IMG/VR virus record: IMGVR_UViG_3300027969_000156
Location: 1 to 46,280 of that record
Source: a virus
Strand: one strand, 5' to 3'
Length of the DNA: 46,280 nucleotides
Part shown: positions 6,522-12,272 of the stretch, in pieces
Numbering within the stretch: the first letter of the stretch is position 1
Layout of the letters: every line of letters starts with the position of its first letter
Translations under genes and position numbers: made by a program
The notes under the pieces: model-generated
The model's input: only the letters and a program-made list of their open reading frames with translations
Told to the model about the DNA's origin: nothing
Database searches by the model: none

Positions 6522-6570
6522 AATAATATAATACTTTCAAATAATAAAATTTTGACTTTATCTCTAAATG

Positions 6571-6588
6571 TGTTGTATGGAAACAACA
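6571..6588. repeat. TGTTGT-N6-ACAACA palindrome, copy 3
   Basis: Perfect arms around ATGGAA, in the leader between the 6618 promoter and the 6521 start. Unlike the other copies it lies downstream of the nearest promoter, so it would be present in the transcript. Confidence 0.6.
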
Positions 6589-6617
6589 GCACCGAGCGAT
6601 AAAATGTCCACTCTTGG

Positions 6618-6645
6618 AGTATACAGGTTCCATGGAAAATGTAAA
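6618..6645 (-). promoter_or_regulatory. Sigma70-like promoter (TTTACA-16-TATACT)
   Basis: Minus strand -35 TTTACA (6645-6640), 16-nt spacer ending CCTG, -10 TATACT (6623-6618). It shares the CCTG-TATA junction with the 2619 and 4292 promoters and would drive the 6174-6521 and 5919-6137 genes. Confidence 0.55.
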
Positions 6646-6858
6646 GCGTTATTTTCGATGCGGTAAGTGGTTGATTTTATTGGGGATAATACTCCAGCGG
6701 ACTGGTCAAGTATTATTGAGGCGCTCTGGGACGCACGGCGAGGCGTATAGGGGATAAGGCAGGACGCACAGAAAATGGACAGGAGACGCAGAGGGGGTAT
6801 AGAGCGGTTGAGAGAGGTGCTGAGAGAAAGCGCAGGTAAGCAGTTGATCCGTATAGGT
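6646..6858. other. Non-coding island: strong hairpin plus G-rich, strand-biased tract
   Basis: No supported gene; a 63-codon frame here has unnatural composition. At 6686-6716, ATAATACT pairs with AGTATTAT and inside it CCAG pairs with CTGG. From about 6720 to 6840 the plus strand is G/A-rich and much richer in GC than the rest of the window, with GGACGCAC at 6729 and 6762 and GGAGACGCA at 6782. It sits next to an HNH gene. It could be a structured RNA, a replication-related site or imported DNA. Confidence 0.45.
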
Positions 6859-6878
6859 AAAAAAAAGCCTGTACCAGG
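6859..6878 (-). terminator. Short hairpin with T8 tract after the HNH gene
   Basis: Minus strand CCTG (6878-6875), loop GTA, CAGG (6871-6868), then C and eight T. The stem is short but the T-run is strong and it lies 40 nt past the stop of the HNH gene. Confidence 0.5.
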
Positions 6879-6918
6879 TCAAACACTTTAAATCCAAAAA
6901 GTTTTTTTTAGGCCGGAT

Positions 6919-7425
6919 TCAGGATTTCGAATTTTTTTCCTGGAGGTAAGTCAGTATTCCAAAGTTTTTTGGAGGAGGAGATTCTAATATGGAGTAGATA
7001 GTACCAACACCAATACCAAATTGACTTGCGAGTTTCTTAATAGCTACTCCTTGTTTTCTTAGAGTAAGCACTTCATGCTTCATATCTTCGGTAACCACAG
7101 TAGGTCTACCTAATTTAGTGCCGTTTTCACGAGCTCTTTCTAAACCTTTTTTGATAAGGTTATTGTGGTTTGCCATTTGGAATTTCATAATACCATGGAG
7201 AATATTATGATGATAGTCGCATACAGTAATGGTGCCATCATCAGAGATTATACCTTGGTCAAAGAGATATGCGAATACTTCCATGGAATCACATTCATTT
7301 AAAGGCTTCTTAGAATCATAACCTTTTTTTCTTTTTCTTTCAATACCAGTCTGTATTACTGGTTCTAAATGATGTTGATGTAGTCCTTCAGTAGTTCCAC
7401 ATACAGCGCAAAATGGTAATATCAT
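6919..7425 (-). CDS. HNH-type nuclease with resolvase-like helix-turn-helix
   Basis: A 168-residue protein. The N-terminal zinc/HNH portion has C6-x2-C9, HHL at 18-20 and CDYHHNILHG around 69-78, the layout of HNH endonucleases. It is followed by GRPTV and a helix-turn-helix (KLASQFGIGVGTIYSIL, residues 131-147) resembling the DNA-binding end of serine resolvases. There is no serine recombinase catalytic domain, so this is a nuclease using that binding module. Likely a free-standing homing-type endonuclease, moving between phages and cutting DNA in the cell. GGAAAG gives the ribosome site. A structured, composition-shifted tract lies just downstream. Confidence 0.75.
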   Translation of the reverse strand: MILPFCAVCGTTEGLHQHHLEPVIQTGIERKRKKGYDSKKPLNECDSMEVFAYLFDQGIISDDGTITVCDYHHNILHGIMKFQMANHNNLIKKGLERARENGTKLGRPTVVTEDMKHEVLTLRKQGVAIKKLASQFGIGVGTIYSILESPPPKNFGILTYLQEKNSKS

Positions 7426-7428
7426 ACA

Positions 7429-7602
7429 TTACTTTCCATTGTCATATTCTTGTATCCATACTAAGGCATCATCGAGATTCATCCAGGCAGATATAGGTTT
7501 ATTCTTCATGTCCACCCATTGGTATTCTAGGGTACCAGTAATCCACTTATCATTCTCTTTATCCCATCGAGCAGTCTGAGAGTTTCTTTTCTTTAGTATC
7601 AT
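7429..7602 (-). CDS. Small hypothetical protein, 57 aa
   Basis: Starts MILKKRNSQTARWDKENDKW and is tryptophan-rich, ending WIQEYDNGK. Its ATG overlaps the upstream stop (ATGA). Reads like one small beta sheet (WITGTLEYQWVDM) plus a helix. No family recognised. Confidence 0.6.
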   Translation of the reverse strand: MILKKRNSQTARWDKENDKWITGTLEYQWVDMKNKPISAWMNLDDALVWIQEYDNGK

Positions 7603-7859
7603 TCCAGTATATTATTAGAAGTATTATATACACTATCTGATTCATACCAGTAATGTTCTATGGCCCTCTTAGCCGTTTCGGAACTAATATACATTCCTAA
7701 GGTTTTAGTATCTGTGGTATTGGGATAGACAACACACGAATACTTACTGGCTGCACCTGTACCAGTAATAGTGGTTTCAGCGATGATTCTACCAGCCTGA
7801 TTGACGTAGTAAAATAGGTGAGGTTGACCACCATTTATCCAGCTTCTCTCGATTCTCAT
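7599..7859 (-). CDS. Small hypothetical protein, 86 aa
   Basis: Starts MRIERSWINGGQPHLFYYVN. A beta-rich core (GRIIAETTITGTG, YSCVVYPNTTDTK) is followed by an amphipathic helix. It overlaps both neighbours by 4 nt. Function unknown. Confidence 0.6.
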   Translation of the reverse strand: MRIERSWINGGQPHLFYYVNQAGRIIAETTITGTGAASKYSCVVYPNTTDTKTLGMYISSETAKRAIEHYWYESDSVYNTSNNILE

Positions 7860-8053
7860 AATATAATCCTTGGATTAGGCGGTTCTTTTGGTTCTTTCGG
7901 AGTCCATTCTTTCCAACGAATAAAGAAAAAGAGAGTGGCTACTAAGGTCCACGGAGACCAATCTTCTTTTGTAATGAGATAGATTGTTCCGCCGAGCATA
8001 GAAGTATTCCACATAAACGTGAAGAATAATCCGAGAATGTTATAGAATATCAT
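7856..8053 (-). CDS. Two-span small membrane protein, 65 aa
   Basis: Starts MIFYNILGLFFTFMWNTSML. Residues 2-26 and 34-46 are hydrophobic, giving two membrane segments, followed by a proline-rich tail (PKEPKEPPNPRII). Probably in the inner membrane; neighbours are a secreted-type and soluble small proteins. Role unknown. Confidence 0.6.
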   Translation of the reverse strand: MIFYNILGLFFTFMWNTSMLGGTIYLITKEDWSPWTLVATLFFFIRWKEWTPKEPKEPPNPRIIL

Positions 8054-8265
8054 TTAATTAAAATAGAAATTTGTAAATCTTTAAATTGATTACCATAATA
8101 GTCGTGGCAAGTCCACAGATCCTCAGAGGAACCTTTTTGAGGCCGACAAGTAATCGTATCCTCGGTTACTGTGGGAATATAATGGCTGATAGCTCCGGAA
8201 GCGCTGGCAAAAACCAGAAGCGTGAGAGCGGTTAGGATGGTAAGTTTCGTTTTTACGTTTCGCAT
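8050..8265 (-). CDS. Small protein with signal peptide, 71 aa
   Basis: Start taken as MRNVKTKLTILTALTLLVFA at 8265; a TTG six nt upstream has better spacing to AGGA and is the alternative. Basic start plus hydrophobic stretch and ASASGA form a plausible Sec signal. The mature part has two cysteines (TCRP, TCHDYYG) that could form a disulfide in the periplasm. Function unknown. Confidence 0.6.
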   Translation of the reverse strand: MRNVKTKLTILTALTLLVFASASGAISHYIPTVTEDTITCRPQKGSSEDLWTCHDYYGNQFKDLQISILIK

Positions 8266-8534
8266 TTCCAATTGATTCCTAATAATTTAAATAATACTCT
8301 ACGATAGAGTGGTTGTTTATGTTTTGATGTAATGACGATATTGTTAGTATCGACATTAATAGAGGTGGTCCAAGTAGGTGTTGATGTAAATTCATAGATA
8401 GAACCTAGAATCGGCGTACTAGAGGTACCAGCAATTCCTTTGGCTCTGAAATGAAGATGTGTCGGTCCATAATCTAAGTCCAATGGAATCTGTTCGGTTA
8501 AAGGGAAAAAATATTGAATCTCTAACTGGTTCAT
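8253..8534 (-). CDS. Hypothetical protein, 93 aa
   Basis: Starts MNQLEIQYFFPLTEQIPLDL. Mostly beta segments (THLHFRAKGI, TSINVDTNNIVITSK) and a basic end. ATGA overlap with the upstream gene. No family recognised. Confidence 0.6.
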   Translation of the reverse strand: MNQLEIQYFFPLTEQIPLDLDYGPTHLHFRAKGIAGTSSTPILGSIYEFTSTPTWTTSINVDTNNIVITSKHKQPLYRRVLFKLLGINWKCET

Positions 8535-8704
8535 TTTGGATTCCTATCATGGTAATCATTGAGAATACCAGCAACCAAATTAGCCACCAGTTTCAATCTC
8601 ATCTCAAGGTCTGGATCTTTTAAGTCTTTAGTTGCTCTATGGCAATCATCAGCAATATTCATTAACTTGATAATTGTTCTATCTCTTGGAATATTTTCTG
8701 ACAT
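8531..8704 (-). CDS. Small helical protein, 57 aa
   Basis: Starts MSENIPRDRTIIKLMNIADD and ends LNDYHDRNPK. It overlaps both neighbours (ATGA and TAATG). All-helical, mixed charge. Unknown function. Confidence 0.6.
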   Translation of the reverse strand: MSENIPRDRTIIKLMNIADDCHRATKDLKDPDLEMRLKLVANLVAGILNDYHDRNPK

Positions 8705-8886
8705 TATTCTTGCTTAAAGTGGGGGATTTCATCTTCTTCTAAAACATCTTCTTCGCTGAAAGGCCAAGGATTAGTAGTATTTTCCCAATCTGGTGGTAAA
8801 CCTTTTTGGTCTTTGTTTTGAAGGTCATTCATAATTTTTTGACGCTTCTCTGCTTCTTCTCTATCATCGGATGTAAATGTTGTCAT
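8704..8886 (-). CDS. Small acidic protein, 60 aa
   Basis: Start MTTFTSDDREEAEKRQKIMN at 8886 has GGAGAATG immediately upstream. Acidic with the segment GLPPDWENTTNPWPFSEED. It is the first minus gene left of the divergent region at 8887-8978. Unknown function. Confidence 0.6.
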   Translation of the reverse strand: MTTFTSDDREEAEKRQKIMNDLQNKDQKGLPPDWENTTNPWPFSEEDVLEEDEIPHFKQE

Positions 8887-8929
8887 GTCATTCTCCTGTA
8901 ACAATTCGGCACCTATATATTAGTACAAA

Positions 8930-8952
8930 CACTAATAGTATAACTACTAGTG
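8930..8952. promoter_or_regulatory. 23-bp imperfect palindrome between divergent genes
   Basis: CACTAATAGT (8930-8939), ATA, ACTACTAGTG (8943-8952): arms match at 9 of 10 positions. It is the only divergent intergenic region in the window and could be an operator controlling both directions. A TATAAC at 8939 on the plus strand is a weak -10 candidate. Confidence 0.45.
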
Positions 8953-8978
8953 AACATTAAATCTCAAAAGGAACTATA

Positions 8979-9125
8979 ATGAAATTATTAAAATCAATCT
9001 ACAATTTTTTATTCGACTTAGGTTACTACGCCAGAATGGAACAATATATCCGTTCTAAAAATCCTAAAACTCATGCTGAGCTAGAAAGAGTTGTTCGGGA
9101 TTATTATTCCATCCGTGGTCTGTAA
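8979..9125 (+). CDS. Plus-strand small basic protein, 48 aa
   Basis: Reads MKLLKSIYNFLFDLGYYARM onward and ends DYYSIRGL. AAAGGAAC lies 5 nt before the ATG. It is basic with an amphipathic N-terminal helix, and its stop abuts the stop of the convergent 9126-9914 gene. It is the only plus-strand gene I accept in the window. The tight fit and ribosome site support it; function unknown. Confidence 0.6.
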   Translation: MKLLKSIYNFLFDLGYYARMEQYIRSKNPKTHAELERVVRDYYSIRGL

Positions 9126-9914
9126 TTAAACCTGTTCTTTAGTTGATAGTTGTTCGAATTCCTTTTTAAGGTTTTCCATCTCAACAATCATCTGGTGTTG
9201 CCATTCAGTAAGACCTCTCCATTGGCCAACATCTTTACGTTCTTCATCTAGACCATTAATCCATTTCTTACCAGTCCAAGTTAGTCTGGTGGGAAATGGC
9301 CATGAATTGGCTTCTTTATACTGAACTTCATATTCACCAATATGAACAGGTTTGGTTTCAACATCAAACCATTCTGTCATTTCATATTCTGGTTCTTCAT
9401 CTTCATCTTCATCTTCTTGCCAATCTTCGTGGTCATCTTCTGCTTCACGCTCTTGCATCATTTCAGAGATATTAAACATCTCATCGATTTCGGAAGGAAT
9501 TTCATATTGAACAGCCGCTGAATCCATATCAGAATATTCATAATGGTCGTCTGCACCATAAGCATAACGACCACAAAAAGCCATGCCTTCTTCGTGGTAG
9601 AAAGCATCAACTTCATAACCTTCTGAATCTAAATTTTCATATAATGCGATACAAGGACCCCATGCTGTGTCAAAATTGATTTTAATAGTATTGTCATCAA
9701 CACGGTCAAAATCGTATACTGAAGCGTCCCACTTGGTACCCCAATTTTCACAATTCCAACTGTACCAATTTTCTTCTTGGTCAGCAGGTCGTGGTCGTAA
9801 CATTTGAAAAAGAGCAACATCATCTTTTTCTTTATTCAATTCATTTTCAATTGCGTCAATCTTTTCTTTATCTTCGTGGTTGATTGTGGCCACATTCTGA
9901 CACCAATTCGGCAT
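9126..9914 (-). CDS. Api92/DUF1281-like protein
   Basis: A 262-residue protein beginning MPNWCQNVATINHEDKEKID. The MPNWC start, W/Y-rich core (ENWYSWNCENWGTKWDAS) and DTAWGPCIALYENL match a family I know as Api92-like or DUF1281, thought to have a ferredoxin-like fold and common on plasmids and phages. Residues 150-175 form an acidic linker, then a C-terminal piece with PFPTRLTWTGKKW. The role in infection is unknown. Convergent with the plus-strand 48-aa gene; first gene of its segment follows GroES-like. Confidence 0.75.
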   Translation of the reverse strand: MPNWCQNVATINHEDKEKIDAIENELNKEKDDVALFQMLRPRPADQEENWYSWNCENWGTKWDASVYDFDRVDDNTIKINFDTAWGPCIALYENLDSEGYEVDAFYHEEGMAFCGRYAYGADDHYEYSDMDSAAVQYEIPSEIDEMFNISEMMQEREAEDDHEDWQEDEDEDEEPEYEMTEWFDVETKPVHIGEYEVQYKEANSWPFPTRLTWTGKKWINGLDEERKDVGQWRGLTEWQHQMIVEMENLKKEFEQLSTKEQV

Positions 9915-9930
9915 AATATAATTCCCTCAA

Positions 9931-10122
9931 TTAATCGTTATATTCAACTGGCCAATTTTCTTTTTTGGCCGAAATTTCTTTAATTCTTTCCGATAGTACA
10001 CCGGCTGCAGTATTGAAATGACCAGTACCTTCTGCATACGGGTCATGTAAACTCAATAAATGTTCACGTTCTTTTCTTAATACAGCAATGTATATTTCAT
10101 CATAAGATTTCAAATTTACCAT
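9931..10122 (-). CDS. Small hypothetical protein, 63 aa
   Basis: Starts MVNLKSYDEIYIAVLRKERE. Helical, with HDPYAEGTGHFNTAAGVLSE in the middle. Two nt separate it from the GroES-like gene, so the two are probably co-expressed. Unknown function. Confidence 0.6.
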   Translation of the reverse strand: MVNLKSYDEIYIAVLRKEREHLLSLHDPYAEGTGHFNTAAGVLSERIKEISAKKENWPVEYND

Positions 10123-10124
10123 AA

Positions 10125-10406
10125 TTACTCCTCAATAATCATTACAACATCTTCCTCTTTAACAAGGAAGTAATCTTCTTTTTCAAATTTTGTAGGTTCT
10201 GCAGCATTCCAATTAGGAAGAATACTATCACCAACTTTAACATACTCCACAGCAGGACCAACAGCCAGTACTTTTGCTCGCTGAGCTTCGTGTCGGTCTT
10301 TTGTAGTCAAAACGATACCGGAATCTAGTACCTGTTCTTTTTCCATATTCTCCAATTGAATGAGAATTTTAGTCTTTATAGGTTGTAACACGGACAGTCC
10401 TTTCAT
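10125..10406 (-). CDS. GroES-like co-chaperonin
   Basis: A 93-residue protein (MKGLSVLQPIKTKILIQLEN) with the Cpn10 plan: an opening strand after LQPI, a mobile-loop-like SGIVLTTKDR at about 29-38, then AQRAKVLAVGPAV, VKVGDSIL and a closing YFLVKEEDVVMIIEE. It would cap host GroEL and help fold phage proteins such as the major capsid protein, as T4 gp31 does. Start chosen at the ATG; an in-frame GTG nine nt upstream is possible. It overlaps the upstream membrane-protein gene. Confidence 0.85.
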   Translation of the reverse strand: MKGLSVLQPIKTKILIQLENMEKEQVLDSGIVLTTKDRHEAQRAKVLAVGPAVEYVKVGDSILPNWNAAEPTKFEKEDYFLVKEEDVVMIIEE

Positions 10407-10590
10407 TTGGGTCACGACATTTTTTTATCACTTCTGGTGGTACATCTGGATGCCAACCACCTATTAACATATCACAATTATAACGAATAATTTCAGGTTT
10501 GTCAAACTTTTTATGGTAATCATCATTACCCATCAGCGCATAAGCACCAATTACAACCAAAATCATTCCGGTAAATTTTAGGGCTTCCAT
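10369..10590 (-). CDS. Small single-span membrane protein, 73 aa
   Basis: Start MEALKFTGMILVVIGAYALM at 10590 places one transmembrane helix at residues 6-20. The remainder is soluble with two cysteines and a basic end. It overlaps the epimerase gene by 13 nt. Unknown function. Confidence 0.6.
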   Translation of the reverse strand: MEALKFTGMILVVIGAYALMGNDDYHKKFDKPEIIRYNCDMLIGGWHPDVPPEVIKKCRDPNERTVRVTTYKD

Positions 10591-11414
10591 TTTAACATTT
10601 CTTCGTAAGTATAGTTTCTTTTCATAAACGGTGACGGGTTCTCTAAGTAACAAGCCTCCAAATCACCAGGTCGTCTTGGTGCATATTCAACTTGACAATC
10701 TACCTTATTCACTTTAATAAAAGTTTGGACAATCTCTTTGACTGTCCTTGTGTCATTGTAGGCCAAGTTTTCAAAACGACTTGTAGATGGGTTATCAATT
10801 GCTTCTATCAAAGCACGGCAAACATCCATTACATGAATATATTCACGAACTGCTGTACCATCTTTTGTGTCGTAATCATCACCATATATAGTAATTTTAC
10901 CTGTTTCCATTGCTTGGACTAAATTATAAAATAATCCATCCGGATTTGTTGCTGGAAATCCTTCTGAGCCAATTACATTATAAAATCGGAAGATAGTACA
11001 ATTTGGTTCTTGTTCAATCAACATCTGTTCTGCCACTCTTTTTGAGATAGCATAAGGAGATGCCATACCTTCAGCCGCACCAGTTGAGGCAAAAATAAAC
11101 TTCTTATGCGGTACAATATTCCTCAACCAATTTGTACCGTTAATATTTGTATTATAATAAGCAGTAGGATATTCTACCGACTGTCCCACTTGTACTAAAG
11201 CTGCCAAATGAATAATGGTATCATACTCATTGTACATAACTCCAGAACTTCTAATATCCTGTGGTCTCCTTAAATCTACTTCAAATTTATAGGCACCAGG
11301 TTCTGGAATATAAGAATCTAATTTGTGTACATCAAAATCACGTTGTTCCAAAAGCGAACAGAGGTGTTGTCCGATATATCCTTCGGATCCAGTTACTAAT
11401 ATTTTTTTTGTCAT
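10578..11414 (-). CDS. NAD-dependent sugar epimerase (GalE-like)
   Basis: A 278-residue extended short-chain dehydrogenase. Rossmann motif GSEGYIG at 9-15, FASTGAA with the catalytic Ser/Thr, and YAISK near 119-123 as catalytic Tyr/Lys. VREYIHVMDVCRAL and the ending are typical of UDP-glucose 4-epimerases, although it is shorter than the usual 330 residues. It probably interconverts a nucleotide sugar in the cytoplasm, feeding the glycosyltransferases at 34-45 kb. It is far from that cluster, next to GroES-like and MazG-like genes. Confidence 0.85.
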   Translation of the reverse strand: MTKKILVTGSEGYIGQHLCSLLEQRDFDVHKLDSYIPEPGAYKFEVDLRRPQDIRSSGVMYNEYDTIIHLAALVQVGQSVEYPTAYYNTNINGTNWLRNIVPHKKFIFASTGAAEGMASPYAISKRVAEQMLIEQEPNCTIFRFYNVIGSEGFPATNPDGLFYNLVQAMETGKITIYGDDYDTKDGTAVREYIHVMDVCRALIEAIDNPSTSRFENLAYNDTRTVKEIVQTFIKVNKVDCQVEYAPRRPGDLEACYLENPSPFMKRNYTYEEMLKWKP

Positions 11415-11536
11415 TGCTGAGGTAACTGCGATTTAAAATGATTAATCAATTCATCCAATAAAATTCTAGCTTGCGAACCTTGTTTGGTCCACATTTTGAT
11501 TGTATGTAACCGGTTTATTAATTCTCTAATATCCAT
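11411..11536 (-). CDS. Small basic protein, 41 aa
   Basis: Reads MDIRELINRLHTIKMWTKQG onward and ends KSQLPQQ. ATGA overlap with the epimerase start and TAATG overlap with the MazG-like stop make it a coupled gene. All-helical. Unknown function. Confidence 0.55.
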   Translation of the reverse strand: MDIRELINRLHTIKMWTKQGSQARILLDELINHFKSQLPQQ

Positions 11537-11811
11537 TATTTAAAAATACTTGACCAAGTTTCCAACTTTATCTTTTTGTGTTCCATCGCTTCAATCATGG
11601 CTTCTTCATCAATAACACCTTGGTCGACCAAGATACCAATCATACAAAGTAGTTGTCCTACTTCCATCGTTAAACATTCTTTAGTGGAAGCAGAATCTTC
11701 TGTTGGGAAACAAGAATCAAATCCAAATCTCATCACTTTAGAAACTGCTTGTATTACTTCAGCACATTCTTCTTGCGTTATAATTAACGCTTCTTTAATT
11801 TTTTCATTCAT
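11536..11811 (-). CDS. MazG-like nucleotide pyrophosphohydrolase family
   Basis: A 91-residue helical protein. EECAE at 14-18 is the EExxE metal-binding motif of MazG/dUTPase-like enzymes; the second motif is EVGQ at 50-53 rather than ExxD, with a D at 63. Such enzymes hydrolyse nucleoside triphosphates, and phage versions may lower ppGpp or clean up nucleotides. Because the second motif is altered, activity is uncertain. Start chosen at 11811, overlapping the upstream gene by 8 nt; 11820 is the alternative. Confidence 0.7.
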   Translation of the reverse strand: MNEKIKEALIITQEECAEVIQAVSKVMRFGFDSCFPTEDSASTKECLTMEVGQLLCMIGILVDQGVIDEEAMIEAMEHKKIKLETWSSIFK

Positions 11812-12067
11812 CTTTTTCATTCACAAATTTAATCACCGGCATAAAATCAGATACAATCTTCATTGCATCTTTCATTGACGGCGCAATTACACTACAAGTA
11901 TAGAGTCCATCTTTCATCTTCAAATCAAAAGGCAAAGGTTTACCCATGAAAACAAATACTTCATCTACATAACATTTAACTTCCCAAGATTTTGCGTCTA
12001 AACAACCTTTAATTAACTTATCATAAATTCTTTTAGGATTAAAATCATCCGCTTCAACGTATTCCAT
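11804..12067 (-). CDS. Hypothetical protein, 87 aa
   Basis: Start MEYVEADDFNPKRIYDKLIK at 12067. Two beta hairpins (WEVKCYVDEVFVFMGKPLPF, GLYTCSVIAPS) lie between helices. It sits between the MazG-like and the 67-aa gene with short overlaps. No family recognised. Confidence 0.6.
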   Translation of the reverse strand: MEYVEADDFNPKRIYDKLIKGCLDAKSWEVKCYVDEVFVFMGKPLPFDLKMKDGLYTCSVIAPSMKDAMKIVSDFMPVIKFVNEKDE

Positions 12068-12068
12068 T

Positions 12069-12272
12069 TTATTCACTCAGTAAGGTAGGTTTAGAATTTT
12101 TGTTTGTATAATCTGATGCAAATTGAGTTGCTTCAGATTCAGTCATAAACACTTTACTAAAAGAAGCTGGTGCTTCGGATGTTCCATAATTTACTTTCCA
12201 GAAACCTTCGCCTTCATAAATCACGGCCATAATTCTACCAGCTTCACCAACAAAAGTTGCTATATCTTTCAT
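12069..12272 (-). CDS. Small hypothetical protein, 67 aa
   Basis: Starts MKDIATFVGEAGRIMAVIYE. The pattern of strands (RIMAVIYEGEGFWKVNYG) then a helix rich in Ser/Thr suggests a small alpha/beta fold. Overlaps the HExxH-VWA gene by 4 nt. Unknown function. Confidence 0.6.
   Translation of the reverse strand: MKDIATFVGEAGRIMAVIYEGEGFWKVNYGTSEAPASFSKVFMTESEATQFASDYTNKNSKPTLLSE

Noticed and set aside
6706-6897. A 63-codon minus-strand frame in the G-rich island
   Set aside because: Unusual composition, no ribosome site I trust, and it runs across the terminator and repeats.
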